From Geobacter sp. OR-1 (lineage in GTDB: Bacteria > Desulfobacterota > Desulfuromonadia > Geobacterales > DSM-12255): a DNA stretch of 64,000 bases. The DNA is taken from NCBI RefSeq assembly GCF_000813145.1, contig NZ_BAZF01000001.1, positions 248,001 through 312,000 of the forward strand. The letters run 5' to 3'. Positions 9,577 to 18,175 of this stretch are shown here, piece after piece (position 1 is the stretch's first letter; each line of letters starts with the position of its first letter). The translations under genes and the position numbers were made by a program. The notes below the pieces were generated by a model that did not search any database, was not told where the DNA came from, and was given only the letters and a program-made list of their open reading frames with translations.

Positions 9577-11439
9577 TCATCGGCCTTTCTGTCCGATCTC
9601 GGGCAAAAGCCCCTCCAACTCCGGCTCGAAGATCTCCCAGACCCGTTTCTGAAGCTCGGCAATAAATTCCGGGCTGGTAATATTGGGGAGCTTGATATTC
9701 TGGTTCGGCCGTTCCCACACCTCGGCAGGAAGGGTGTACTCGGACTTTTCATACCCCTGCCGCAGCTCCAGGGCCAGACCGCGCAAGAAAGCCCTGCGCA
9801 CGGCGGCGGCCAGGTCTTCTGCGGTCACGTCCATATCGAACTCGCTCTTGATGCAGTCCACCACCATCTGGGTGCAGATCCCCTTGGTTATATCGAAAAA
9901 CTTGCAGAGGCCTATCATGTCGAAGCCGACAATCTGGAGCTTGGTTCTAGTGATCCCCTCGACCCAGGAGTCCATATCCGACTTCCCCTCGCGGGTCAGG
10001 AGCCCGTACGTTCCCATCGACATATGGCCGCCGGCGATGGCCCAGGCATAGCCAGGATTGGTTTCGGGCTGATAAGCCGGCAGTTCCAGACCCTTGACAT
10101 GGTAGGCGTAGGAGGTCTCGCCGGTACTCTCGGAGAGGCGTTTGGAGCCGTGCCCGATCTCAGGCAGATTCCCGGTTCCGGCCTGCTCGACCAGTTCCCT
10201 GATCCCGGCGTATTCTCCGAAGCGAGCGCCGTTCAGGAGCGGCTGTTCCGGATGCCTCTCGTTGTAGGAGAGCACGTAAGAGACGGTCACTCCCAGGGAG
10301 ATGGAGTCCATGCCGTAATTGTCGCTCAGGTGGATCAGGCTGGCCGCCTGCGCCGCATCATGGATCCCCAGGTTGGTGCCGAGGAGATTGAGCGGTTCGT
10401 AGTCGAACTTGGCCAGAAACCTGCCGGCGCTGCCGTCTCCCCTCTTTTCGTGGACATTGTTATGGCAGGTTATCCCGCAGCGGAAGCAGGCTTCCGACTT
10501 GATCACGAACTGCGGCTCAACATTTTCCCGGAACAGCTTCTCCGGCAGATCGTTTCCCTGGGGCCGGAAATTGTTCACCGGCACGGCATTAAAGACCTGC
10601 ATGACATCGTAAGCAGCCCAGGTTCCGCCGCCGCCACCGCGGCTGATCGGCTGAAGCCGCGCCGAACCGCCCCCTTTGACGACATTGATGTTTACCTTCT
10701 TCACCTCAGCTGTCAGGGGCTTGATCTTGTCGCTGCTCTGAGCCACCAGGGCGAGGAGGTTCTTGTATCCCATGAGGCTCCCCATGCCGCCGCGGCCGGC
10801 GAAACGCATTTTATCCTCTCCGGATTTAAGCTGGTTGTCGGTCGACAGCGCTACCGCGCCCATGTAGACATTCTCCCACTGCTCACCGGCCTGGCCGATC
10901 GCCGCAAAATGGGCATTGCTGCCGTATTCATTCTGCAGAGCCATCATCTTGGCGTGGGTGGAAAGGCCGACCAGGTGACCGGCCGGCTTCAGCTCCACCA
11001 CCGGGCCATCAACAGACTCCCTGATCAAGGCATAGACCGGTTCAGGGGAGCGGTTTTCGAAGATCAGTTCGTCCAGGCCGGTCCACTTGAACTTGGCGCC
11101 GAAATTGCCGCTGCCGGTCGACCAGATGGCTGCAGGCAAACCCTTCCTCGACTCTTTGATCGGGCTGTAGCCGGAAAAATAGGTGCGCAAACCGGTCATG
11201 GCGCTGCTGCCGGTTAAGAGGCCGGTATTGACGATGAGCGGGTTGGCATCGCAATAGGCGTCCCTGATGTCGCGTTCGGCCAGAATCTGGAAGGAACGGC
11301 CGAACCCGCCCAGAACATCCTCCAGATTGCGGCAGGGAACATCTTCATAGCGGGTTTTGCCGCTCCCGAGATCGACCGTACAACGCGCATACAACACCGA
11401 GGCTGGTTCAGATGCCGGATCAGAGGTGAAACATTTCAT
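9577..11439 (-). CDS. Tungsten-type aldehyde:ferredoxin oxidoreductase
   Basis: AOR enzymes oxidise aldehydes to acids (or run in reverse) with a tungsten bis-pterin cofactor and a 4Fe-4S cluster, reducing ferredoxin. The start MKCFTSDPAS at 11439 follows AAGGAG and gives 620 residues. Cluster ligands are CFRCGITC (Cys318, 321, 325) plus a distant cysteine in FDMIGLCKFF. The pterin-binding region reads GRGGMGSLMGYKNLLAL around residue 215. It is preceded by a MoaD-like gene and followed by an aldehyde dehydrogenase, all on the minus strand. The exact aldehyde range is unknown. Confidence 0.9.
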   Translation of the reverse strand: MKCFTSDPASEPASVLYARCTVDLGSGKTRYEDVPCRNLEDVLGGFGRSFQILAERDIRDAYCDANPLIVNTGLLTGSSAMTGLRTYFSGYSPIKESRKGLPAAIWSTGSGNFGAKFKWTGLDELIFENRSPEPVYALIRESVDGPVVELKPAGHLVGLSTHAKMMALQNEYGSNAHFAAIGQAGEQWENVYMGAVALSTDNQLKSGEDKMRFAGRGGMGSLMGYKNLLALVAQSSDKIKPLTAEVKKVNINVVKGGGSARLQPISRGGGGGTWAAYDVMQVFNAVPVNNFRPQGNDLPEKLFRENVEPQFVIKSEACFRCGITCHNNVHEKRGDGSAGRFLAKFDYEPLNLLGTNLGIHDAAQAASLIHLSDNYGMDSISLGVTVSYVLSYNERHPEQPLLNGARFGEYAGIRELVEQAGTGNLPEIGHGSKRLSESTGETSYAYHVKGLELPAYQPETNPGYAWAIAGGHMSMGTYGLLTREGKSDMDSWVEGITRTKLQIVGFDMIGLCKFFDITKGICTQMVVDCIKSEFDMDVTAEDLAAAVRRAFLRGLALELRQGYEKSEYTLPAEVWERPNQNIKLPNITSPEFIAELQKRVWEIFEPELEGLLPEIGQKGR

Positions 11440-11499
11440 GTCGGTTTCTCCTTGTTTCAGGCGCACAGGCTATGCAGAGCAATGATTCATCTTCCGTGG

Positions 11500-11724
11500 T
11501 TACCCGCCATCCAGTAACGGCAACAGACACAAGGTATCGCCATCATGGAGTTCATCTTCGATGCGTGCATGGATGTCATTGATAAGCACGATACCGAGAA
11601 GGGGCCTGGGTATCCGGAGCTCGTCAACCACCTCCAGCACGGATACTGCAGAAGGATACTCACGGACATTTTCCTTAAATCGACCGTCCCGAAATGGCCC
11701 AACCAGCTTTATGGTCACTTTCAT
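11500..11724 (-). CDS. MoaD/ThiS-like sulfur carrier protein next to AOR
   Basis: A 74-residue protein that starts MKVTIKLVGPFRDGRF and ends in LLPLLDGG, the C-terminal Gly-Gly that ubiquitin-like sulfur carriers need for adenylation and thiocarboxylation. The beta-grasp pattern (SVLEVVDELRIP, DELHDGDTLCLLP) fits MoaD. Its place 60 bases before the AOR gene suggests it serves pterin dithiolene formation for that tungsten enzyme, as seen in other AOR loci. A ThiS role is less likely because no thiamine genes are nearby. Confidence 0.85.
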   Translation of the reverse strand: MKVTIKLVGPFRDGRFKENVREYPSAVSVLEVVDELRIPRPLLGIVLINDIHARIEDELHDGDTLCLLPLLDGG

Positions 11725-11750
11725 TGTTGCCCCGAAACACCCATCCGTTC

Positions 11751-11770
11751 AAATTCGTTTGGAACGAAAT
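11751..11770. promoter_or_regulatory. Candidate operator TTCGTT-TGG-AACGAA
   Basis: TTCGTT and AACGAA form an inverted repeat around three bases, in the 133-base divergent spacer between the MoaD-AOR operon and the AMMECR1 gene. Position and symmetry suggest a regulator site. The binding protein is unknown. Confidence 0.35.
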
Positions 11771-11857
11771 GTCCGGATTGTCAGGTATAGCTTGTCAAAT
11801 GCCTACTGAATATAGTACATTAGCGCACCCTTAGCAACCCCAAGAGGAGGATTTTGC

Positions 11858-12433
11858 ATGGCAAAGATGTTTGGCAAAGATGACCGGCGGCAACTGCTGC
11901 ACATCGCCCGGGAAGCGATAACCTCTTTCGTATCGACCGGTTCCGTATCGACCCGGGAGGCAAAATCCGAAAAACTCCAACAATGCTTCGGCTGTTTTGT
12001 CACCATCAAGGTGGACGAAAAATTGCGTGGCTGTATCGGTAATTTTATCTCGGACAAACCGCTCTGCAAACTGGTGCCGGAAATGGCAACAGCGGCCGCG
12101 ACCAAGGATCCGAGATTCTATCCGATGAAGAAGCAGGACCTCGACAACTTCGCCCTGGAAATATCGGTGCTGTCGCCTTTGCAGAAAATTGCCGCCATCG
12201 ATGAGATCCATGTCGGTACACACGGCATCTACATGGAGAGGAATTTCCACCGCGGGGTCCTGCTCCCCCAGGTGGCCACCGAATACGGCTGGGACCGCGA
12301 TACCTTTCTGCAGCAGACGGCCCTGAAGGCCGGCATGGGTAAAGACGACTGGAAAGAGAATACCGATATCTACGTTTTCAGCGCCGAAGTTTTCAACGAG
12401 GATGAGCTGATCATCGGTAAAAGGCAGCAGTAA
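11858..12433 (+). CDS. AMMECR1 domain protein (AmmeMemoRadiSam protein A-like)
   Basis: A 191-residue AMMECR1-family protein with the signature LRGCIGNF at residues 56-63 and the conserved KDPRFYPM and GRN-like regions (YMERNFHRGVLLPQVATEYG). The biochemical role of AMMECR1 proteins is not settled; in many bacteria the domain sits with a Memo protein and a radical-SAM protein. Neither partner is in this window, so this may be a standalone copy. GAGGAGG precedes the ATG. It is divergent from the MoaD-AOR operon and ends at a strong hairpin. Confidence 0.88.
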   Translation: MAKMFGKDDRRQLLHIAREAITSFVSTGSVSTREAKSEKLQQCFGCFVTIKVDEKLRGCIGNFISDKPLCKLVPEMATAAATKDPRFYPMKKQDLDNFALEISVLSPLQKIAAIDEIHVGTHGIYMERNFHRGVLLPQVATEYGWDRDTFLQQTALKAGMGKDDWKENTDIYVFSAEVFNEDELIIGKRQQ

Positions 12434-12471
12434 GGGGTAAACCGGCCGCTGGCTGGAAGCAGATAATAGCA

Positions 12472-12505
12472 AAAAAGGGGAGATGCCGAAGCATCTCCCC
12501 TTTTT
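12472..12505. terminator. Bidirectional terminator (copy 1) between AMMECR1 and the subtilase
   Basis: GGGGAGATGC and GCATCTCCCC form a perfect 10-base stem closed by a CGAA tetraloop, with A-run on the left and TTTTT on the right. It lies between two convergent genes and can stop transcription from both. The same hairpin, with the same flanking A and T runs, recurs at 16518-16553. Confidence 0.85.
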
Positions 12506-12560
12506 GTCTCATTCAGCAAAAGAACGCGGTCAACGCCTGATTGAATGCTGTTCAACGACA

Positions 12561-15500
12561 TTAAGGAAGCAGTACTATATTATTCAGTTCCACAACTCCG
12601 TTAACAATTACCAGCGAACCGTGAACCTTTGTCTGCAGAGAGTTGTCGTTAAAATAGCAGTTATAACCGCCCCACAGCTTCAGATTAATGCCGCGATCCA
12701 ATAAAATACTCTCGTAGATATCGACTCCCTGCACATGCATTACTTCATCGACGACATCGTTCAAAGCCGATTGCATGCTGTTGTAATAGGCTATGGGGGT
12801 TCGCGGAGTTCTTGCCGGATAAGCGACGCAAACCGGGTCTGCAACCGTTATTGAAAACTGCTTCGATGTTGTCCTGCCGGAGCTGTCCTGCAACTGCAGC
12901 GTAAAGCTATAAATACCGGTTTCAGTCGGCACCCCTTTGATGACAGAGGAATCGGTAGAACCCTCAAACACTAGACCTGGCGGTAGAGCCCCGGAAACCA
13001 GGGACCAGCTGTATGGGCTTGTTCCTCCGCTTCCGGTAATCACCAGTTTGTAATCCGTCCCATTCGTAGCCGGGACAAAAGACTGGCTGTTTATCCCCAA
13101 TATCGTCACCGACATCTGTTTGCTTGCCGTCATACCTGTCGCGTCAGACACTCGAACATCGAATTGCACCTTACCGCTGCCATTGATAATTCCAGAAATC
13201 ACCCCTGTGACCGGGTCCATGGTCAATCCTGCGGGAATCGCTCCCGAGCTTACGGACCAGCTGTACGGAGGCGTACCACCCCGTGCGGATAGAGCCGTGT
13301 CATAAGGGGCCCCGGACACTCCTTCCGGCAGAGTTCCAGAAGCGGTAACAGCAAGTGCGAGGGAGTCATTGAACTTCACCGTGAGAGCCTTTAAATACAC
13401 ATTGTCAACATCGCCTGAACTGCCAGTGACAAATATATTGCCGTTCGGGTCCAGGGTGAGCCGCTCGCCGCGCTCAGACCCGCCGGCGTCATAGGTCATG
13501 CCCCACAACATGTTGCCGCTGAAATCGTATTTCGATACCAGGAAATCTGTCGGCTTGTAAGGGGACCCCAGCAGGCTCCCGGTCACATAGACGGCGTTTT
13601 CGTCCACTGCAAGACCGAACCCCTTACTGCCAATCCCTTCAACATGACTCCTTTTCCAGAGGACATTGCCGTTCTGGTCAAATTTTGTGAGCAGCTGAAC
13701 AGCCGGCGATGCGATCGACCACCCGGTGACATAAACATTGCCGTTCCTGTCAACCGCCACGTCCTGCCCGGTTTCTTTACCCCCGGAGTCATCGGTCTTT
13801 AGCCAGAGCTCTTTCCCTGATGCATCGAATTTCAGCAGCAGCTGATCATAATTGACAATTCCTGGTGCAGCTGTATTGGCTGCATTGCCGGTTATATACA
13901 CATTGTCATTCAAATCCACCGCAATATATGGATTGCTCAGAACCCTTGTGCTTGTGCTCTTGGCAGTGCCGGTCCAGAGTTCGTTTCCAGAGGAATCATA
14001 CTTGACGATGACGATATCGTTGGTAGATGTGCTGTAAGTCCCGGAGATATAGATATTGCCCTGCTTGTCGGTTGAAACGTCTGTCACTTCATTGCCGGGA
14101 CGCTGTCTGCTCCAGAGAAGATTCCCATCCGGATCAAATTTGGAAAGGAGATATTTATCATAACTGCACGCGGTCGAGGACCAAGTGCAGCTCATCCCAC
14201 CTAAATACAGAGCCCCCTCCCTGTCAAGTGCTATTGCCGAAGGTATCCCAGCAGGATTTTTGTACCATAGAAGGTTCCCGGCAGGATCATATTTGAAAAG
14301 ATAGGCACAGGATTCCCAGACATTCTGGCCATTAAGAAAATAACCCTCTCTAATCAGATAGCTGTTCCCATCGCCATCTACAGCAATATCGACCAAATTA
14401 CCCACTAAATAATCCACATAAACGTTTGTAAAAGAGTTGCTGTCAGATGTAACACTCCATTCAACCTGTATGCCGGGAGGATAGACGCTTATTAAGAGAT
14501 CCTGCAGCGCCTTTGCTCCGTGAGAATCCAACAGTTGCACAGTTAACTGGTAACTCCCTTCAGTTGTGGCTGAGCCGGATAACTCTCCAGTGGAACCGTT
14601 AAGTGTCATGCCTGGCGGCAAGCTACCCGATACAACGGACCATGTGTACGGGAAATGACCGCCTGAACCGAGCAGAGACTGGCGGCAAGGTGAACCGACA
14701 TTTATTCCTACTGAACGGGTAACTATGCCGAGAGCAGGAAACTCGATTACTTCGCGTCCTGCAGGTGATGAGAAAACAAGAACCTCCAATGACCGGGTCG
14801 GAGTCCAGGTTGCGGTAAAAACACCATCTCCACCCACTTGGTCTAAACCTAAGCCGTCATCTGCAAGCATCAGGACATCGCCGTTTGAATTTGTCACCGT
14901 AACCGGGCCGGACGGCGCCGAGCAGTTAATGCTCATCACCGAGAGGGTAACCGGCGTGCCTACAGATATCGAAGATGGCTTCTTCAGTATCGAAAAGAGC
15001 ATCCTTTCAGAGCAGGTCAATGAATTATAGGCATCAATCCTCTTGCCGGTTATCGTCCTTTCATACATATTCGGCACACTATCAGCTCCTGACAAAATAA
15101 GGTTCTTAATCCCTTTCCAGTCCATTGCCGGGAACTGCGCCTTGATCAGTGCAGCAAGCCCGGTAGCATGAGGGGCCGCCATTGATGTACCGGAAAGAAG
15201 GCCGTATCCGCCGGGAATCCCCCACTCATTAACTGCAGGGAGCGTGCTGTATATCCCAACTCCCGGAGCGCTTACATGAACAGTTCGTCTCCCATAGTTG
15301 GAAAATGTCGCCTTGTTGTCGTTCCTGTCGGTTGCTGAAACGGATATAATGTTAGGCAGATCGTACGATGCGGGATAAGAAGGCTTGTTATCGCTATCTG
15401 TTCCGTTATTGCCGGCCGCTGCGATAAAAAGAATGTCCTGTTGAGCGTTAATCGCATCATACAGCGCCTGCGAAAAAGCCCCACCCCCCCAACTGTTATT

Positions 15501-16340
15501 TGTGGCCACTATATTGGCTCCAGCATCTTTCAGGCTCTTAATGTAGTCGAGACATTGCAACGCATTGTCAAGAGTGCCGGAACCGCTTGCAGACAGGAAT
15601 TTGCAGGCGGTAAGCTTTACATTCCAGTTGACGCCGGCAACACCGGTGCCGTTGTTCCCGATGGCGCCAATAGTCCCTGCGACATGGGTTCCATGACCAT
15701 TGTCGTCAAACGGGTCTGAATCCTGATTCGCTGTATCTATCCCGACATTGACCCACAAATTGGCAACCAGGTCCGGGTGAGTGTAATCTATACCGGAATC
15801 AATTATTGCCACAACGTTATCGCTGCTGCCCGTGCTAATATCCCATGCAGTCGTCGCCTTTATGTCAGCACCTGGTGTACCCCCATTCTGACCGGTGTTC
15901 AGAAGCCCCCACAACTCGCTGAATTTAATATCATCAGGGGTTCGCTGAATCGTATAGATAAAGTTTGGTTCAGCGTATTCAACATCCGGATCATTCCTGT
16001 AAAGCTCAACCGCATCCTTCACCGTCATCCCACCATTGAGCTTTAGATGATGCGTCTTCTGATTCCTGAACTCCTTGATTTCCCGGGCGCCATGACGCTG
16101 GTGAAGCTGCTGTCTTTTCTCCACTGGAACCTTTTCCCGGAATTTGACGATTATCTCGTCATCCTTGTACTGATGAACGTCTGATTTGTCATTCCGGAGA
16201 TTATTCGCAACAAACCGTGAGTCCTTTCTGGATGATTTTTCCAGATCAGAAAGTTTCACGGCCGTTTGTGCTGCAAAACACGGCGGTTTCCAGACAGCAA
16301 AAAGCGATATGACGATGCACAGCAATAAACCACGTTTCAT
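12561..16340 (-). CDS. Secreted subtilase (S8) with beta-propeller and putative Ig repeats
   Basis: The start MKRGLLLCIV at 16340 follows GGAGGGG and gives a 1259-residue protein with a signal peptide. An I9-like propeptide covers about 60-130 (DEIIVKFREKV, EYAEPNFIY). The S8 catalytic set is complete: Asp181 (IIDSGIDYTHPD), His217 (NGHGTHVAGT), oxyanion Asn311 (AAGNNG) and Ser386 (GTSMAAPHATG). Two kinds of repeats follow: several SBBP-type propeller repeats (KYDSSGNELW, DLNDNVYITG) and three He_PIG-type Ig modules (SGSLPPGMTLNGSTGELSG and relatives). It is likely exported to the cell surface or medium. A sigma-54 promoter lies upstream. It has no evident partner genes, and identical terminators lie on either side. 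Confidence 0.92.
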   Translation of the reverse strand: MKRGLLLCIVISLFAVWKPPCFAAQTAVKLSDLEKSSRKDSRFVANNLRNDKSDVHQYKDDEIIVKFREKVPVEKRQQLHQRHGAREIKEFRNQKTHHLKLNGGMTVKDAVELYRNDPDVEYAEPNFIYTIQRTPDDIKFSELWGLLNTGQNGGTPGADIKATTAWDISTGSSDNVVAIIDSGIDYTHPDLVANLWVNVGIDTANQDSDPFDDNGHGTHVAGTIGAIGNNGTGVAGVNWNVKLTACKFLSASGSGTLDNALQCLDYIKSLKDAGANIVATNNSWGGGAFSQALYDAINAQQDILFIAAAGNNGTDSDNKPSYPASYDLPNIISVSATDRNDNKATFSNYGRRTVHVSAPGVGIYSTLPAVNEWGIPGGYGLLSGTSMAAPHATGLAALIKAQFPAMDWKGIKNLILSGADSVPNMYERTITGKRIDAYNSLTCSERMLFSILKKPSSISVGTPVTLSVMSINCSAPSGPVTVTNSNGDVLMLADDGLGLDQVGGDGVFTATWTPTRSLEVLVFSSPAGREVIEFPALGIVTRSVGINVGSPCRQSLLGSGGHFPYTWSVVSGSLPPGMTLNGSTGELSGSATTEGSYQLTVQLLDSHGAKALQDLLISVYPPGIQVEWSVTSDSNSFTNVYVDYLVGNLVDIAVDGDGNSYLIREGYFLNGQNVWESCAYLFKYDPAGNLLWYKNPAGIPSAIALDREGALYLGGMSCTWSSTACSYDKYLLSKFDPDGNLLWSRQRPGNEVTDVSTDKQGNIYISGTYSTSTNDIVIVKYDSSGNELWTGTAKSTSTRVLSNPYIAVDLNDNVYITGNAANTAAPGIVNYDQLLLKFDASGKELWLKTDDSGGKETGQDVAVDRNGNVYVTGWSIASPAVQLLTKFDQNGNVLWKRSHVEGIGSKGFGLAVDENAVYVTGSLLGSPYKPTDFLVSKYDFSGNMLWGMTYDAGGSERGERLTLDPNGNIFVTGSSGDVDNVYLKALTVKFNDSLALAVTASGTLPEGVSGAPYDTALSARGGTPPYSWSVSSGAIPAGLTMDPVTGVISGIINGSGKVQFDVRVSDATGMTASKQMSVTILGINSQSFVPATNGTDYKLVITGSGGTSPYSWSLVSGALPPGLVFEGSTDSSVIKGVPTETGIYSFTLQLQDSSGRTTSKQFSITVADPVCVAYPARTPRTPIAYYNSMQSALNDVVDEVMHVQGVDIYESILLDRGINLKLWGGYNCYFNDNSLQTKVHGSLVIVNGVVELNNIVLLP

Positions 16341-16424
16341 TTCCCCTCCGGAACCGACCAAATCCAAGACATTTATTCATCGCAGCGATAATAACAAAAC
16401 ATTAAATAAGAAATTATGAAATTT

Positions 16425-16441
16425 TTGCAATATTTCTGCCA
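16425..16441 (-). promoter_or_regulatory. Sigma-54 (-24/-12) promoter of the subtilase gene
   Basis: The minus strand reads TGGCAG-AAATA-TTGCAA, with the invariant GG and GC exactly ten bases apart, close to the consensus TGGCAC-N5-TTGCW. Transcription would begin near 16413, giving a leader of roughly 70 bases before the start codon. This predicts control by an NtrC-type activator. Confidence 0.65.
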
Positions 16442-16517
16442 GATAGAATTAAATGCGAGTTAAACTCAGAAGGGTTAGAAGCTGGAAATGGGGTTTGCGT
16501 CAATGAAAAATTTACAT

Positions 16518-16553
16518 AAAAAAAGGGGAGATGCCGAAGCATCTCCCCTTTTT
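16518..16553. terminator. Terminator (copy 2) after citrate synthase
   Basis: The same stem-loop as at 12472 (GGGGAGATGC, CGAA loop, GCATCTCCCC) flanked by A and T runs. It lies just past the citrate synthase stop and upstream of the subtilase promoter, so it should insulate the two units. Confidence 0.85.
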
Positions 16554-16574
16554 ATTGCTGCTGCGAAGCCGTAA

Positions 16575-17903
16575 TTAGGACAGCTTGCGGCCGCCTTCTG
16601 CAGCCCACTTCTCCAGCATTGCGGTGGTAACCGACTTCGGACGCTCGATGGCGTAGCCGAGGCCACGGTCCCAGGTAATGTTGGCCATGCAGCCGAGGGC
16701 GCGGCCCACACCGAAGAGAACGGTGTAGAAGTCCCACTCGCGGAGGCCGTAGTACCACTGGATAACGCCGGACTGTGCGTCGACGTTCGGCCAGGGGTTC
16801 TTGGCTTTGCCCTGCTCGGTGAGGACGCCAGGGGCGACTTCAAAGATCATGGCGACAACCTTGAACAGCGGATCGTCCCTGAGGCCCGGGGTGTTGAGGC
16901 AGAACTCGCGCTGTGACATGTAGCGCGGGTCGGTCTTGCGGAGAACGGCGTGGCCGTAACCCGGAATTACCTGGCCGGAGTTGAGGGTATCCCAAAGGGC
17001 CTTGGTGATGAGTTCCTTGGTCGGCTCGACGTCCTTGCAGTACTTCTCCTGGAACTTCATGGTCCAGTCGAGAACTTCCTGGTTGGCAAGGCCGTGCAGC
17101 GGGCCGGCAAGGCCGTTGAGACCTGCGGAGTATGCATAGTAAGGATCGGACAGTGCCGAGTGAACCAGGTGAGTCGTGTGGGCAGAGACGTTCCCGGACT
17201 CGTGGTCGGAGTGGAGGATGAAGTACATACGGGCAACATCCTTGTACTCTTCGCTCTGGCCGATCATATGGGCAAAGTTGGCGCCCATGTCGAGGCTCGG
17301 ATCGATGGCGATCTGCTTGTCGCCGCGATACTTGAGGTTGTAGATGAAAGCAGCGATAACAGGAATACGGGCAACCAGATCAGATGCATCTTCGTAGACA
17401 TATTCCCAGGCGGTCATCTTGTTGAACTTGCCCGAGCCGTAGAAGGCATAGAATTTGGAATCTTTCTGCAGGGCCAGCATACCAACGGAGAGCATTACCA
17501 TCGGATGGATATCCTTCGGCAGTGCGCGGATGGCGTCGAACACGTACTGGGGAACTTCCTGGCGTACTTTCCATTCCTTGACTACTTCGTCAACCTGGGC
17601 CTGGGTCGGCACGTCGCCGGTGAGCAGGAAGTACCAGAAGGACTCGACAGTCGGGTAATTTGACTTGGGTGCCTTTGGGAGCGCAGCGAAGGTCTCGGGG
17701 ATGGTTTTGCCGCGGAAACGGATACCTTCCTGGGGATCCAGGTAGGAGATGTCGGTCACGAGGCTGCGGATGTCGCGGGCGCCGCCGATACACTGGTCGA
17801 TGGTTACCTGATCGATAACGACCTTACCGAATTCCTTGACCAGTTTTGTTGTGCGGGGGCGGAACTCTTCAATCTTCTGCTTGAGGGTTTCCTTCAGTGC
17901 CAT
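16575..17903 (-). CDS. gltA: Citrate synthase of the eukaryote-like type
   Basis: Citrate synthase condenses acetyl-CoA and oxaloacetate at the entry to the TCA cycle. Started at the ATG at 17903 (AAAGGAG upstream) it has 442 residues. The catalytic triad is visible as His270 (LNGLAGPLHGLANQ), His318 (IPGYGHAVLRKTDPR) and Asp375 (NVDAQSG), at nearly the same numbers as in mitochondrial enzymes. HSDHESGNVSAHTTHLVHSA and SALSDPYYAY are also mitochondrial-type features, unlike hexameric enterobacterial GltA. Such enzymes are known in Geobacteraceae. The frame stays open upstream to a GTG at 17987, which adds 28 residues and has its own AGGAGG. Confidence 0.95.
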   Translation of the reverse strand: MALKETLKQKIEEFRPRTTKLVKEFGKVVIDQVTIDQCIGGARDIRSLVTDISYLDPQEGIRFRGKTIPETFAALPKAPKSNYPTVESFWYFLLTGDVPTQAQVDEVVKEWKVRQEVPQYVFDAIRALPKDIHPMVMLSVGMLALQKDSKFYAFYGSGKFNKMTAWEYVYEDASDLVARIPVIAAFIYNLKYRGDKQIAIDPSLDMGANFAHMIGQSEEYKDVARMYFILHSDHESGNVSAHTTHLVHSALSDPYYAYSAGLNGLAGPLHGLANQEVLDWTMKFQEKYCKDVEPTKELITKALWDTLNSGQVIPGYGHAVLRKTDPRYMSQREFCLNTPGLRDDPLFKVVAMIFEVAPGVLTEQGKAKNPWPNVDAQSGVIQWYYGLREWDFYTVLFGVGRALGCMANITWDRGLGYAIERPKSVTTAMLEKWAAEGGRKLS

Positions 17904-18103
17904 GTTGCGTGCTCTCCTTTCATGCGTTGTTGTTATTAGGTTGGAAATGAACCGCAGCAAAAACCAGAAACCTGCTGGACCGTACACTCCCTCCTTTCGT
18001 TGCTCACTAAATAATTGAATTCAGATACGTTTTTCTGCAAATAACGGGTTGAAACAGCGCGCACAATAAAGATTAAGGGACTTACATGGAACAGCGATTC
18101 GAT

Positions 18104-18117
18104 ATACTGTATACAAT
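18104..18117. promoter_or_regulatory. Candidate operator ATACTGTATACAAT upstream of citrate synthase
   Basis: Within the roughly 270-base leader region of citrate synthase, TATAC-T-GTATAC followed by AATTGT forms an operator-like partial palindrome. It resembles the perfect TTGTATACAA upstream of the M24 unit and GTATACGGTATAC at 7895. Apart from this I see no clear promoter or RNA structure in 17904-18175. Confidence 0.3.
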
Positions 18118-18175
18118 TGTGCGGCTCTTATAGCATCGGCTTAAATTAAAATCAACAAAATTTTTCATGGCTTCG

